A stretch of DNA of 64,000 nucleotides from Methylobacterium planeticum. GTDB lineage: Bacteria; Pseudomonadota; Alphaproteobacteria; Rhizobiales; Beijerinckiaceae. Below the pieces are notes generated by a model. That model saw only the letters and a program-made list of their open reading frames with translations, made no database searches and was not told where the DNA came from. The stretch lies in the NCBI RefSeq assembly GCF_008806345.1, contig NZ_VZZJ01000015.1:1-64000 (forward strand), read 5' to 3'. Below, piece by piece: positions 18,141 through 25,470 of this stretch. Made by a program: the position numbers and the translations under genes. The stretch's first letter is position 1. Each line of letters opens with the position of its first letter.

Positions 18141-19439
18141 ATGCCAACGCCGCCCGCGCACGCCCACCACCGCCCGAGCCACCGGCCCCGCCTCGCCCCC
18201 CTGCCCGCCGATCCCGACGTCGTGGTGATCGGGGCGGGGGCGGCCGGGATCGCGGCGGCGCGGCGCCTCGTCGCGCGGGGCCGCAGCGTCGCGGTGCTGG
18301 AGGCCCGCGACCGGGTCGGGGGCCGCGCCGTCACCACGCTGCTGCGCGGGCACGCGGTCGATCTCGGGGCGCATTGGCTGCATGCGGGCCCGATCAACCC
18401 CCTGGTCCGGCTCGGCCGGGCCCGGGGCGAGCCCCTGCGCCGGGCCGCGCAGGAGAGCCATGTCTGGGTCGGGCGCCGGCCCGGGCGCCCGGACGAGGCC
18501 GCGGCCTCCGCCCGCGCCTTCGCGCTGGCCGACCGCGCCATGACGGCGGGTGCCGCGGAGGCCGGCCCGGACCGGCCGGCCGCGGGCGCGCTGCCGCCGA
18601 GCCTCGGCCCCTGGGGGGCGCGGGTGGCGCTGGTCCACGGCCTCGTCTCGGGGCTGCCCCTGCGGGAGGTCTCGCTCCACGACTTCCCCAGCATGGAATA
18701 CGGCGACAACTTCTTCATGGCGGGCGGCTACGGCGCGTATCTCGGCCGCCTCGCCGACGCCCTGCCGATCGCCCTCGGCAGCCCCGTCACGCGGATCGAC
18801 TGGTCGGGGCCGGGGGTGCGGGTCGAGACCGGGGCGGGCCGGACGATCGAGGCCCGGAGCGCGATCGTGACGCTGCCCGTGATGGTGCTGCGCGAGGCGG
18901 TCGCCTTCGCGCCGGCCCTGCCGCCCGGGACCCGGGCGGCGATCGACGGCTTCCGCACCGGCATCTACGAGCACGCGGTGCTGCACTGGCCGTCGAGTCC
19001 GTTCCGGGGCGCCGACCGGCTCGCCAGCATCGTGGGCGGGCGCCACCACCCGCCCGGCCTGCTGGCGCGGCTCGACGGCACGCCCTTCCACTACTTCGAG
19101 CTCGACGCGCCCTCGGCCGCCGCGATCGACGCCCGGGGCGGCGGGGCGGACGCGGTGCGGCGCTTCGTGCGGGCGGTGCTGGCCGAGCATTTCGGCCATG
19201 CCCGCCTGCACGACCTCGCGATTCCCGCCGTCAGCGAATGGCGCGGCGACCCCTGGTCGCGGGGCTCCTGGGCGGTGGTGCCGCCGGGCCATGCGGGGGC
19301 GCGCCAGGCCCTGCAGGCCCCCGTCGGCGGGCGGATCTGGTTCGCCGGCGAGGCCCTGTCGCGCCTGCAATGGGGCACGGCCGGGGGCGCCTACGAGGAG
19401 GGGACCCGGGCGGCCGACGCGGCCGCGGACGCGCTCTGA
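18141..19439 (+). CDS. flavin-containing amine oxidase
   Basis: 432 residues. The FAD-binding Rossmann motif is VVVIGAGAAGIAAARRL (about 28-44), followed by VLEARDRVGGRAVTT, the classic amine-oxidase FAD signature. The C-terminal flavin motif GRIWFAGEALSRLQWGTAGGAYEEGTRAA is also present. The family oxidises amines or polyamines with oxygen. There is no signal peptide, so it is probably cytosolic. The substrate cannot be told from sequence. It is divergent from the EI24 gene. A GC hairpin separates it from the next gene. Confidence 0.88.
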   Translation: MPTPPAHAHHRPSHRPRLAPLPADPDVVVIGAGAAGIAAARRLVARGRSVAVLEARDRVGGRAVTTLLRGHAVDLGAHWLHAGPINPLVRLGRARGEPLRRAAQESHVWVGRRPGRPDEAAASARAFALADRAMTAGAAEAGPDRPAAGALPPSLGPWGARVALVHGLVSGLPLREVSLHDFPSMEYGDNFFMAGGYGAYLGRLADALPIALGSPVTRIDWSGPGVRVETGAGRTIEARSAIVTLPVMVLREAVAFAPALPPGTRAAIDGFRTGIYEHAVLHWPSSPFRGADRLASIVGGRHHPPGLLARLDGTPFHYFELDAPSAAAIDARGGGADAVRRFVRAVLAEHFGHARLHDLAIPAVSEWRGDPWSRGSWAVVPPGHAGARQALQAPVGGRIWFAGEALSRLQWGTAGGAYEEGTRAADAAADAL

Positions 19440-19448
19440 GCCGCCGCC

Positions 19449-19475
19449 CCCGGGCCTTGCGGCGCGGGGCCCGGG
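19449..19475 (+). terminator. weak GC hairpin after the amine oxidase gene
   Basis: Inverted repeat CCCGGGCC (19449-19456) and GGCCCGGG (19468-19475) with an 11-base loop, 10 bp after the stop. There is no T-run. It may be a weak terminator or only GC-rich chance pairing. Confidence 0.35.
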
Positions 19476-19526
19476 ATGCCACGCCTCCCGGGCAGCGGCG
19501 CGGCGGCGCGGGTGGGAGCACGCGGC

Positions 19527-20186
19527 ATGAACGGGATCGAGGCGATCGGCTATCTCGGCACGGTGCTGACCGTCGCGGCCTCGGCCATGAGCACCATGAT
19601 CCCCCTGCGCATCGTCGCCCTGATGGCGAGCGTGGCGGTGATCACCTACGGGTTCCTGATCGGCAGCATGCCGGTGGTGCTGACCGAGGCGATCCAGATC
19701 CCCTTCAACGCCTTCCGGCTCTACCAGATGGTACGCCTCGTCCGGGACGCGGAGCGGGCGGCGGACGGGGACCTGTCGCTCGACTGGCTGAAGCCCTTCG
19801 GGCAGGGGCGCCGCTTCCGGGCCGGCGAGACCCTGTTCCGCGAGGGCGAGCCGGCGACCGAGCTGTTCTACGTCGAGAGCGGGCTGTTCCGCATCCCGGA
19901 GCACGCGATCGCGGTCGGGCCCGGCGCCATCGTGGGGGAGCTCGGCATGCTCTCGCCCGGGAACCTCCGCACCGGCTCCCTCGTCTGCGTGGCGGATGGC
20001 AGCGCCCGCTGCATCGCCTATTCGGAGGTGAGGCAGCTCTACTACCAGAACCCCGAATTCGGCTTCTACTTCCTGAAGCTCACCAGCGAGCGGCTGTTCC
20101 AGAGCGCGCGCCGGCAAGGTCCGGGGCAGGGTGCAGGTCAGGTTGCAGGTCAGGGGCGGGTGCCCGCCGGGACCGGGATGCTCTGA
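19527..20186 (+). CDS. membrane-anchored cyclic-nucleotide-binding-domain protein, Popeye-like layout
   Basis: 219 residues from ATG 19527 (upstream GGGAG). Residues 4-70 form about three membrane segments (IGYLGTVLTVAASAMSTMIP; IVALMASVAVITYGFLI; PVVLTEAIQIPFNAFRL). Residues 85-205 form a cNMP-binding-type beta roll: FRAGETLFREGEPATELFYVESGLF, GPGAIVGELGMLSPG and RTGSLVCVADGSARC. The order (three helices, then a cNMP-like domain) resembles Popeye-domain proteins of animals and their bacterial relatives. The phosphate-binding cassette lacks the usual RxA arginine/alanine (RTGS instead), so cAMP binding is uncertain. The tail has a short GQGAGQVAGQG repeat. Confidence 0.78.
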   Translation: MNGIEAIGYLGTVLTVAASAMSTMIPLRIVALMASVAVITYGFLIGSMPVVLTEAIQIPFNAFRLYQMVRLVRDAERAADGDLSLDWLKPFGQGRRFRAGETLFREGEPATELFYVESGLFRIPEHAIAVGPGAIVGELGMLSPGNLRTGSLVCVADGSARCIAYSEVRQLYYQNPEFGFYFLKLTSERLFQSARRQGPGQGAGQVAGQGRVPAGTGML

Positions 20187-20193
20187 GGGACCC

Positions 20194-20655
20194 TCACGGC
20201 TCCTGGCGCATGAAGCTGTCCGGCGTGCCGGTGCCCTCGGTGACGAAGCGGATGTCGCGGGGCTCGCGCCGGGGCGTGTCGACGGAGAGGAACACCACCG
20301 GCTCCTCCAGGATCTCCGGCACGGAATGGACGACGCCGCGCTTGAACACCACGAGCTTGCCGGCCCCGACCTCCACCGGCGCGTCGTCGCCGAACCGCAT
20401 GCGGCAGCGGCCGGAGAGCACGTAGAGGTACTCGTCGCAGCTCGCATGGGTGTGGGGCGGCGTCGGCCGGTAGACCCGGAACACCCGGGCGCTCGCCGCC
20501 GCGTCCTCGGTGAAGCGGTGGTCGGCCACCATCGTGTCGGAGGTCTCGGGCAGCCCGGCCACCGCCGCGGCGACGTCGAAGACCGCGTGGGCCAGGGGGG
20601 CGGCGGACCTGCGTGCGGGGCTCTCGGGTAAAGGGGTCTCGGTGTCGGGCCGCAT
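20194..20655 (-). CDS. cupin-domain protein
   Basis: 153 residues with one cupin_2 barrel at about 60-130. Motif 1 is TPPHTHASCDEYLYVLSGRCRMRFG with the metal-binding His/His/Glu pattern; motif 2 is GKLVVFKRGVVHSV. The function is unknown; such proteins bind a metal and small acids or sugars. A strong AGGAGGA ribosome site precedes the ATG. It lies 30 bp downstream of the dehydrogenase gene on the same strand, so the two may be co-transcribed. The plus-strand gene ends 7 bp away on the other side. Confidence 0.8.
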   Translation of the reverse strand: MRPDTETPLPESPARRSAAPLAHAVFDVAAAVAGLPETSDTMVADHRFTEDAAASARVFRVYRPTPPHTHASCDEYLYVLSGRCRMRFGDDAPVEVGAGKLVVFKRGVVHSVPEILEEPVVFLSVDTPRREPRDIRFVTEGTGTPDSFMRQEP

Positions 20656-20685
20656 CGCGTCGTCCTCCTGCGCCCCGGTCCGGCC

Positions 20686-21690
20686 TCAGAGCATGCTCGG
20701 CAGGATCCGGTCCGGCGGGCGGTGGCCGTCCATGAAGGTCTTGATGTTGATGATGACCTTCTCGCCCATGTCGACGCGGCTCTCGAACGTGGCCGAGCCC
20801 ATATGGGGCAGGAGCACGACCTTGCCGTTGCGGGCGAGCTTGACGAGGCGGGGGCTCACCGCCGGCTCCTGCTCGAACACGTCGAGGCCGGCCGCCGAGA
20901 TCTCGCCGGCCTCGATCAGGCGGGCGAGGGCGTTCTCGTCGATCACCTCGCCGCGGGCGGTGTTCACCACGATCGCCTCGGGCTTCAGGAGCTTGAGGCG
21001 GCGGGCCGAGAGCAGGTGGTAGGTGGCGGGGGTGTGCGGGCAGTTCACCGACACGATGTCGACCCGCGCCAGCATCTGGTCGAGGGATTCCCAGTAGGTC
21101 GCGTCGAGGTTGTTCTCGATCGGGGCCGGCACCCGGCGGCGGTTGTGATAGTGGATCTGCAGGCCGAAGGCCTTGGCGCGGCGGGCGAGCGCCTGGCCGA
21201 TCCGGCCCATGCCGACGATGCCGAGGCGCTTGCCGGTGATGCGGCGGCCGAGCATCCAGGTCGGCGACCAGCCCGTGCTCCAGTCGTCGTCCGGGATGAT
21301 GCGGGCGCCCTCGGTGACCCGGCGGGCCACCGCCAGGATCAGCGCCATGGTCATGTCGGCGGTGTCCTCGGTCAGCACGCCCGGCGTGTTGGTGACCGTG
21401 ATGCCGCGCTCCAGGGCCACCCCGACATCGATGTGGTCGACCCCGTTGCCGAAATTCGCGATCAGCCGCAGGTTCGGGCCGGCCTGGGCGAGGAGGCCGG
21501 AATCGATCTCGTCGGTGACGGTGGGCACCAGCACGTCGGCCTCGCGCATCGCCGCGGCCATGGCCTCCTGCGAGAGCGGCTTGTCGTCGTGGTTGAGCCG
21601 CGTGTCGAAGAGCTCGCGCATGCGCGTCTCGACCGCGTCCGGCAGGCGCCGCGTCACCACAACGAGCGGCTTGCGCTTCAACGACGACAT
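20686..21690 (-). CDS. D-2-hydroxyacid dehydrogenase, glyoxylate/hydroxypyruvate reductase type
   Basis: 334 residues of the D-isomer-specific 2-hydroxyacid dehydrogenase family. LRLIANFGNGVDHIDV, the NAD-binding LGIVGMGRIGQALARR, and the catalytic Arg/Glu/His motifs NTARGEVIDE, AGLDVFEQEP and LLPHMGSAT are all present. The LDVFEQEP...LPHMGSAT pattern and length fit the GRHPR/GyaR subgroup (glyoxylate or hydroxypyruvate to glycolate or glycerate). The ATG at 21690 has GGGAGGGG just upstream; the 24 extra upstream codons are not family-like. In a methylotroph this could support C1 metabolism, but that is inference. Confidence 0.87.
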   Translation of the reverse strand: MSSLKRKPLVVVTRRLPDAVETRMRELFDTRLNHDDKPLSQEAMAAAMREADVLVPTVTDEIDSGLLAQAGPNLRLIANFGNGVDHIDVGVALERGITVTNTPGVLTEDTADMTMALILAVARRVTEGARIIPDDDWSTGWSPTWMLGRRITGKRLGIVGMGRIGQALARRAKAFGLQIHYHNRRRVPAPIENNLDATYWESLDQMLARVDIVSVNCPHTPATYHLLSARRLKLLKPEAIVVNTARGEVIDENALARLIEAGEISAAGLDVFEQEPAVSPRLVKLARNGKVVLLPHMGSATFESRVDMGEKVIINIKTFMDGHRPPDRILPSML

Positions 21691-21916
21691 GACCCCTCCC
21701 CCGCCGGCGATTGAGCTTCTGGCGCCCGGCACGGCCGCATCTGGCGTCCGGCACGGCCGCATCGCGGGGCCTGCCCCCGTCCGTCGGCCGGCGGACCGGG
21801 CGGCGGGTCGGTTTCAGGCTCCGTTAACCAGCTTCCGCCAGACAAGTCCGGACGGCGCCGCGCCCATCCGAGAACGGGCCTCCGGCCTCTCTACCAGAGA
21901 GGGGGCGGAACACAAT

Positions 21917-21984
21917 GTGGGTTTCGATTCTCGGTGGGTTTCGATTCTCGGTGGGTTTCGGCGCTGGGTGGGTTTCAGGTCCCG
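21917..21984. repeat. 17-bp tandem repeat, four units
   Basis: The unit GTGGGTTTCGATTCTCG occurs twice identically (21917-21950), followed by two diverged units (GTGGGTTTCGGCGCTGG and GTGGGTTTCAGGTCCCG). It lies in the 377-bp non-coding interval between the divergent dehydrogenase and SH3 genes, 84 bp before the SH3 start. Nothing else recognisable is in that interval. Confidence 0.9.
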
Positions 21985-22067
21985 GCGAGCCCGGGGATCC
22001 GCGCGGCGCGACGCCGAGGGCCGATGCGCCGGCCGTGATTCGGTCGTGCGGGATGAGGAGGGATACG

Positions 22068-22637
22068 ATGCGCCGGACGGCAGGTCTCGTGGTCGGTCTC
22101 GCCGCGCTCGCGGCCCTGGCAAGCTCCGGCGCCCCGGCATCGGCCGCCCCGGCGCCGCTCCCGGACGTGGCGGTCGGCCCCGTCACCAAGCTGCCCCTGC
22201 CGCGCTATGCCAGCCTCAAGACCGACCGGGTGAACCTGCGCGAGGGTCCCTCGAAGGACCACCGCACCCTCTGGGTGTTCCAGCGCGCGGGCCTGCCCGT
22301 CGAGATCGTGGCGGAGTTCGAGACCTGGCGCCGGATCCGGGATTCGGAGGGCACGGAGGGCTGGGTGCTGCACTCGCTCCTGTCGGGGCGGCGCACCGCC
22401 ATCGTGATCGCCCCGAAGGGGGCCGACAAGGCCGCGCCGATCTCCCTGCGGGCCCGCGCCGACGAGGGCGCCGAGGACGAGGCGCGCCTCCAGGCCGGCG
22501 TGCTCGGCAGCGTCAAGAGCTGCACCGGCAGCTGGTGCCGGCTGATCGTGGCCCTGCCGGGCAAGCGCGGTGACGTCGACGGCTACATCCGCCAGGACCG
22601 GCTCTGGGGCGTCTACCCGAACGAGAGGGTCGACTGA
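22068..22637 (+). CDS. exported bacterial SH3-domain protein
   Basis: 189 residues from ATG 22068, with GAGGAGG seven bases upstream. Signal peptide at 1-25 (VVGLAALAALASSGAPASA). Two SH3_4-type domains follow. The first has DRVNLREGPSKDHRTLWVF and WRRIRDSEGTEGWVL. The second (about 120-185) has the SW-C-LIV and DGYIRQDRLWGVYP pattern. Such proteins act in the periplasm, probably in contact with peptidoglycan; no enzymatic domain is present. A strong bidirectional hairpin follows 3 bp after the stop. Confidence 0.85.
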   Translation: MRRTAGLVVGLAALAALASSGAPASAAPAPLPDVAVGPVTKLPLPRYASLKTDRVNLREGPSKDHRTLWVFQRAGLPVEIVAEFETWRRIRDSEGTEGWVLHSLLSGRRTAIVIAPKGADKAAPISLRARADEGAEDEARLQAGVLGSVKSCTGSWCRLIVALPGKRGDVDGYIRQDRLWGVYPNERVD

Positions 22638-22640
22638 ACG

Positions 22641-22674
22641 CGAGAAGGCCCGGTCTCGCGACCGGGCCTTCTCG
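22641..22674. terminator. bidirectional terminator hairpin between the SH3 gene and irr
   Basis: Perfect 15-bp inverted repeat, CGAGAAGGCCCGGTC and GACCGGGCCTTCTCG, with a TCGC loop. It sits between two convergent genes (stops at 22637 and 22700). There is no long T-tract, but stem strength and position argue for a shared terminator. Confidence 0.8.
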
Positions 22675-22699
22675 CCGCGATATCGACGTCTGGTGCAGA

Positions 22700-23212
22700 T
22701 CAGGCCTGGCGGTTGCCGCCGCGGCGGCGCAGGCGCACGATGACCTCGACGCCGGCGATCTCCATGCCGGGGGGCGCCTCGGGCAGCGAATCCACCGTGA
22801 TGCCGCAATCGGGCATGTCCAGCACCTGACCCTCGTCCTCGAGGTAGAAGTGGTGGTGCTCGCTGGGGTTGGTGTCGAAATAGGCCTTCGACCCGTCGAG
22901 GGCGAGCTGGCGCAGCAGACCGGCTTCCGTGAACTGGTGCAGGGTGTTGTAGACGGTCGCGAGGGAGACCGGCACCTTGGCGCGCATGGCCTCGTCGTAG
23001 AGCATCTCCGCCGTCAGGTGGCGGTCGCCGCGCCCGAACAGGAGCCAGCCGAGGGAGAGGCGCTGGCGCGTCGGGCGCAGGCCCGCGCGGCGCAGGCGGT
23101 CCCGCAGGTCGGAGAGGGGACAGCCGCGGCGGCCGGCAGCCCCGGCGGCCTCGCCCGGGAGGGAGGAGGACCGCGCGTTGAGGACGGCCTGCAGGGGCAC
23201 CAGATCTGACAT
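22700..23212 (-). CDS. irr: Irr, heme-responsive Fur-family iron regulator
   Basis: 170 residues from ATG 23212. The N-terminal RRGCPLSDLRDRLRRAG contains the GCP heme-regulatory motif at about residues 30-32, as in Bradyrhizobium Irr. The winged helix LRPTRQRLSLGWLLF ... VSLATVYNTLHQF is typical of the Fur family. The HHHFYLEDEGQVLDMPD stretch is the second heme/metal site of Irr. Irr represses heme synthesis and activates or represses iron genes when heme is low, and is degraded on heme binding. The upstream sequence has a good promoter whose -35 touches a 17-bp tandem repeat. Confidence 0.9.
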   Translation of the reverse strand: MSDLVPLQAVLNARSSSLPGEAAGAAGRRGCPLSDLRDRLRRAGLRPTRQRLSLGWLLFGRGDRHLTAEMLYDEAMRAKVPVSLATVYNTLHQFTEAGLLRQLALDGSKAYFDTNPSEHHHFYLEDEGQVLDMPDCGITVDSLPEAPPGMEIAGVEVIVRLRRRGGNRQA

Positions 23213-23255
23213 CGGCGGGACTGAACGCTCGCGAACGGACGGGAATTTGGGACGT

Positions 23256-23284
23256 AGTATATTGGACGCGCCGCCCTGCTGCAA
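23256..23284 (-). promoter_or_regulatory. probable irr promoter
   Basis: Read on the minus strand: TTGCAG (23284-23279), a 17-base spacer, then TATACT (23261-23256). The -10 is 43 bases upstream of the irr start. The upstream end of the -35 is made of the first four bases of the tandem repeat at 23281. Confidence 0.6.
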
Positions 23285-23331
23285 CCCAAGCCCTGCCGCA
23301 AACCAAGCCCTGCCGCAACCCAAGCCCTGCC
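23281..23331. repeat. 17-bp tandem repeat, three units, at the irr -35
   Basis: GCAACCCAAGCCCTGCC (23281-23297), GCAAACCAAGCCCTGCC (23298-23314) and GCAACCCAAGCCCTGCC (23315-23331). It lies between the divergent irr and Rmf/CrpP-like genes and overlaps the -35 of the proposed irr promoter. Confidence 0.92.
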
Positions 23332-23366
23332 GCGGCGTCCCGCGTCCGACCCAGGAGGAGACCCGC

Positions 23367-23558
23367 GTGACGCGCACCGACACCTCGCCCGCCTCCGTCC
23401 GTGAGGATGGCCGCCACGCCCGGGACCGGGGCGACCCCGCCGACGCCAACCCGCACCCGCCGGGGAGCGCCGAGCACGACCTCTGGCGCCGGGGCTGGGA
23501 GAGGCCCGACGACGAGGGCAACGCGGCCGGGAAGGCGGCGCGCGGCGGCGAGGGCTGA
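23367..23558 (+). CDS. small Rmf/CrpP-like protein
   Basis: 63 residues starting at GTG, preceded by the strong ribosome site AGGAGGAG. The segment ADANPHPPGSAEHDLWRRGW (about 26-45) matches the core of the Rmf/CrpP family, N-P-x(9-11)-W-x-x-G-W, which includes ribosome modulation factor and the plasmid protein CrpP. The rest is charged and probably disordered. A role in ribosome hibernation is possible but not shown. It is divergent from irr. Confidence 0.65.
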   Translation: MTRTDTSPASVREDGRHARDRGDPADANPHPPGSAEHDLWRRGWERPDDEGNAAGKAARGGEG

Positions 23559-23579
23559 GCCCCGGCCCGTCGCTCAGCC

Positions 23580-23649
23580 TCCCGGGTCAGGTCTCCCGGG
23601 TCAGGTCTCCCGGGTCAGGTCTCCCGGGTCAGGTCTCCCGGGTCACGTC
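23580..23649. repeat. 14-bp tandem repeat, five units, overlapping a stop codon
   Basis: Four identical TCCCGGGTCAGGTC units (23580-23635) and a fifth with one change, TCCCGGGTCACGTC (23636-23649). The TCA in the fifth unit (23643-23645) is the stop codon (TGA on the minus strand) of the DUF1275 gene. The unit length is not a multiple of 3. It lies just after the Rmf/CrpP-like gene. Confidence 0.95.
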
Positions 23650-24473
23650 TCCCTGGCGGCGAGGGGGATCAGCCCGGCGAGCACCGCGATCGGCAGGGCG
23701 AGGCAGCCGAAGGACAGGGCCGCCACCCCGAAGGCGCCCGCGACGGCCCCGGCCGCGAAGGCCGCCACCGCCGGAAGCATGCGGCCGAGCCGCCCGCGCG
23801 CGGCCGCCCCCGCTCCGCCCGGGGCCGCCCCGAGGCGCAGCACGTCCACGGCGTCGATCACCGCCTGGGTCACGTTCACGGTCATCACCGTGGTGGCGGC
23901 GAGATGCGCCAGGGAGAGCCGCGCGATGGCGTTCTGGACGCCCATCGCGGCGACCCCGAGCATGCCGACCACGATCGCGTCGAGCCCGTCCGCCGCGCGC
24001 AGCGGCGTCAGCGCGAGGCCGACGCCGCAGAACAGCCCGAGGAGCAGCGCCTGCAGGCCGAGGAGCCAGCGCAAGGGGGCGATGCCCCGCCGCTCCAGCG
24101 CCAGGGCGATCAGGCGCGTCGCCGCCACCGCGATCACGAAGGCCGGCAGGGCCAGGAGCTTGGCGATGACCCCGCTCGAGGTCGAGACCAGCTCCGCCCC
24201 GATCAGCACGAAGTTCCCGGTCACGTGCGAGGTGAACAGGCCGAACAGGGCGACGAAGCCCGCCGCGTCGACGAAGCCGGCCACGAAGCCGAGGCCGATC
24301 CCGGTGGCGAGGTCCCGGCGGGCCCGCGACCCCGCGGCGGGCGGCGAAGCGACTCCCTTGGCGGAGGGCGAGGATGCCGGGATGGAGGATCGCGCGGTCA
24401 GGGCCAGGAACTCCCGCGGGGCTGTCGGTCGCTCGGCCGCGCCCGGATCCGGCGCGGCCACGGCGCCACGCAT
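23643..24473 (-). CDS. DUF1275/YoaK-family membrane protein
   Basis: 276 residues with about six membrane segments. After a 53-residue N-terminal extension, RARRDLATGIGLGFVAGFVDAAGFVALFGLFTSHVTGNFVLIG is the DUF1275 signature (GF.DA.G...L.G.F..H.TGN). GMLGVAAMGVQNAIARLSLAHL and TTVMTVNVTQ are the second-half signature. The function of the family is unknown. The stop codon comes from a tandem-repeat unit, so the final residues (LIPLAARET) are partly repeat-derived. Confidence 0.85.
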   Translation of the reverse strand: MRGAVAAPDPGAAERPTAPREFLALTARSSIPASSPSAKGVASPPAAGSRARRDLATGIGLGFVAGFVDAAGFVALFGLFTSHVTGNFVLIGAELVSTSSGVIAKLLALPAFVIAVAATRLIALALERRGIAPLRWLLGLQALLLGLFCGVGLALTPLRAADGLDAIVVGMLGVAAMGVQNAIARLSLAHLAATTVMTVNVTQAVIDAVDVLRLGAAPGGAGAAARGRLGRMLPAVAAFAAGAVAGAFGVAALSFGCLALPIAVLAGLIPLAARET

Positions 24474-24696
24474 GCAGCCCGGAGATCAGAAATGCAATTT
24501 CAAAGCGGAGAAGGCGGCGCGGCGCCCCGACCGGCCCCTCCGGCGCGGCCGGATCCGAGGGGCCCGGGAGGGCCCGGCTTTGATGGCGCTTGCCCCCTGT
24601 GCTAACGAGGCCGCGGTTTTGCCCCGCGGTGCGGCCGGCCGATCGGCGACCCCGCGCGGCCCGCATCCCCCTCAAGCCGAGGACCGACCCGACTTC

Positions 24697-25236
24697 ATGC
24701 CCTCCGACTCCGACCAGACCGCCCCGCAAGCCCCCGCCCGGGCATCGCGCTACAGCTACGAGGACCTGCTGGCCTGCGGGCGCGGCGAGCTGTTCGGGGC
24801 CGGCAACGCGCAACTGCCCCTGCCCCCGATGCTGATGTTCGACCGCATCACCTCGATCGGCACCGAGGGGGGCGCCCACGGCAAGGGCCATGTCCGGGCC
24901 GAGTTCGACATCCGGCCGGACCTCTGGTTCTTCGGCTGCCACTTCAAGGGCGATCCGGTGATGCCGGGCTGCCTTGGCCTCGACGCCCTCTGGCAGCTCG
25001 TCGGCTTCCATCTCGGCTGGCTCGGGGCGCCGGGCCGCGGCCGGGCGCTCGGCGTCGGCGAGGTGAAGTTCACCGATCAGGTGCTGCCCAGCGTCAGCAA
25101 ACTCGTCTACAATGTCGACCTCAAGCGCGTGCGGCAGGGCAAGCTCGTCCTCGGCATCGCCGACGGCACGGTCGAGGCCGACGGCAAGCGCATCTACGAG
25201 GCCCAGGACCTGCGCGTCGCGCTGTTCCAGTCCTGA
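24697..25236 (+). CDS. fabA: FabA, beta-hydroxydecanoyl-ACP dehydratase/isomerase
   Basis: 179-residue hot-dog fold enzyme. WFFGCHFKGDPVMPGCLGLDALWQLVGF holds the catalytic histidine (CHF) and aspartate (GLDALWQ) of FabA; LPLPPMLMFDRIT is also diagnostic. It dehydrates 3-hydroxyacyl-ACP and isomerises the trans-2 bond to cis-3, starting anaerobic-type unsaturated fatty acid synthesis in the cytosol. fabB follows after 234 bp, a standard pair. The ATG at 24697 is chosen because the upstream open frame lacks family similarity. Confidence 0.95.
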   Translation: MPSDSDQTAPQAPARASRYSYEDLLACGRGELFGAGNAQLPLPPMLMFDRITSIGTEGGAHGKGHVRAEFDIRPDLWFFGCHFKGDPVMPGCLGLDALWQLVGFHLGWLGAPGRGRALGVGEVKFTDQVLPSVSKLVYNVDLKRVRQGKLVLGIADGTVEADGKRIYEAQDLRVALFQS

Positions 25237-25242
25237 GGCCCC

Positions 25243-25295
25243 ACGGGGCCGCGGAGCGCGGCCACAGGGCCGCGGAGGGCGGCCAAAGGGCCGCG
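25243..25295. repeat. 21-bp tandem repeat after fabA
   Basis: Two near-identical 21-bp units (25243-25263 and 25264-25284; core GGGCCGCGGAGnGCGGCC) and an 11-base partial third. It starts 7 bp after the fabA stop in the fabA-fabB spacer. The units are themselves partly self-complementary (GGCCGC...GCGGCC), so the transcript could fold. Confidence 0.85.
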
Positions 25296-25470
25296 CCTCG
25301 ATGAGGATCGGCCCGCCCCGGATTGGCCTCCCGAGATCGTGCGGGGCCGAACGCCCGCCCTGCGGGCACGGGACCCCTGCCCGGGCGCCGGTTGAGATTA
25401 GGCCCGCGCCGTCCTACGTGACCGGAGCGCGACGCGCGGGCAAGCGTCGCGGCGGAGAAGACAGGTTTTC

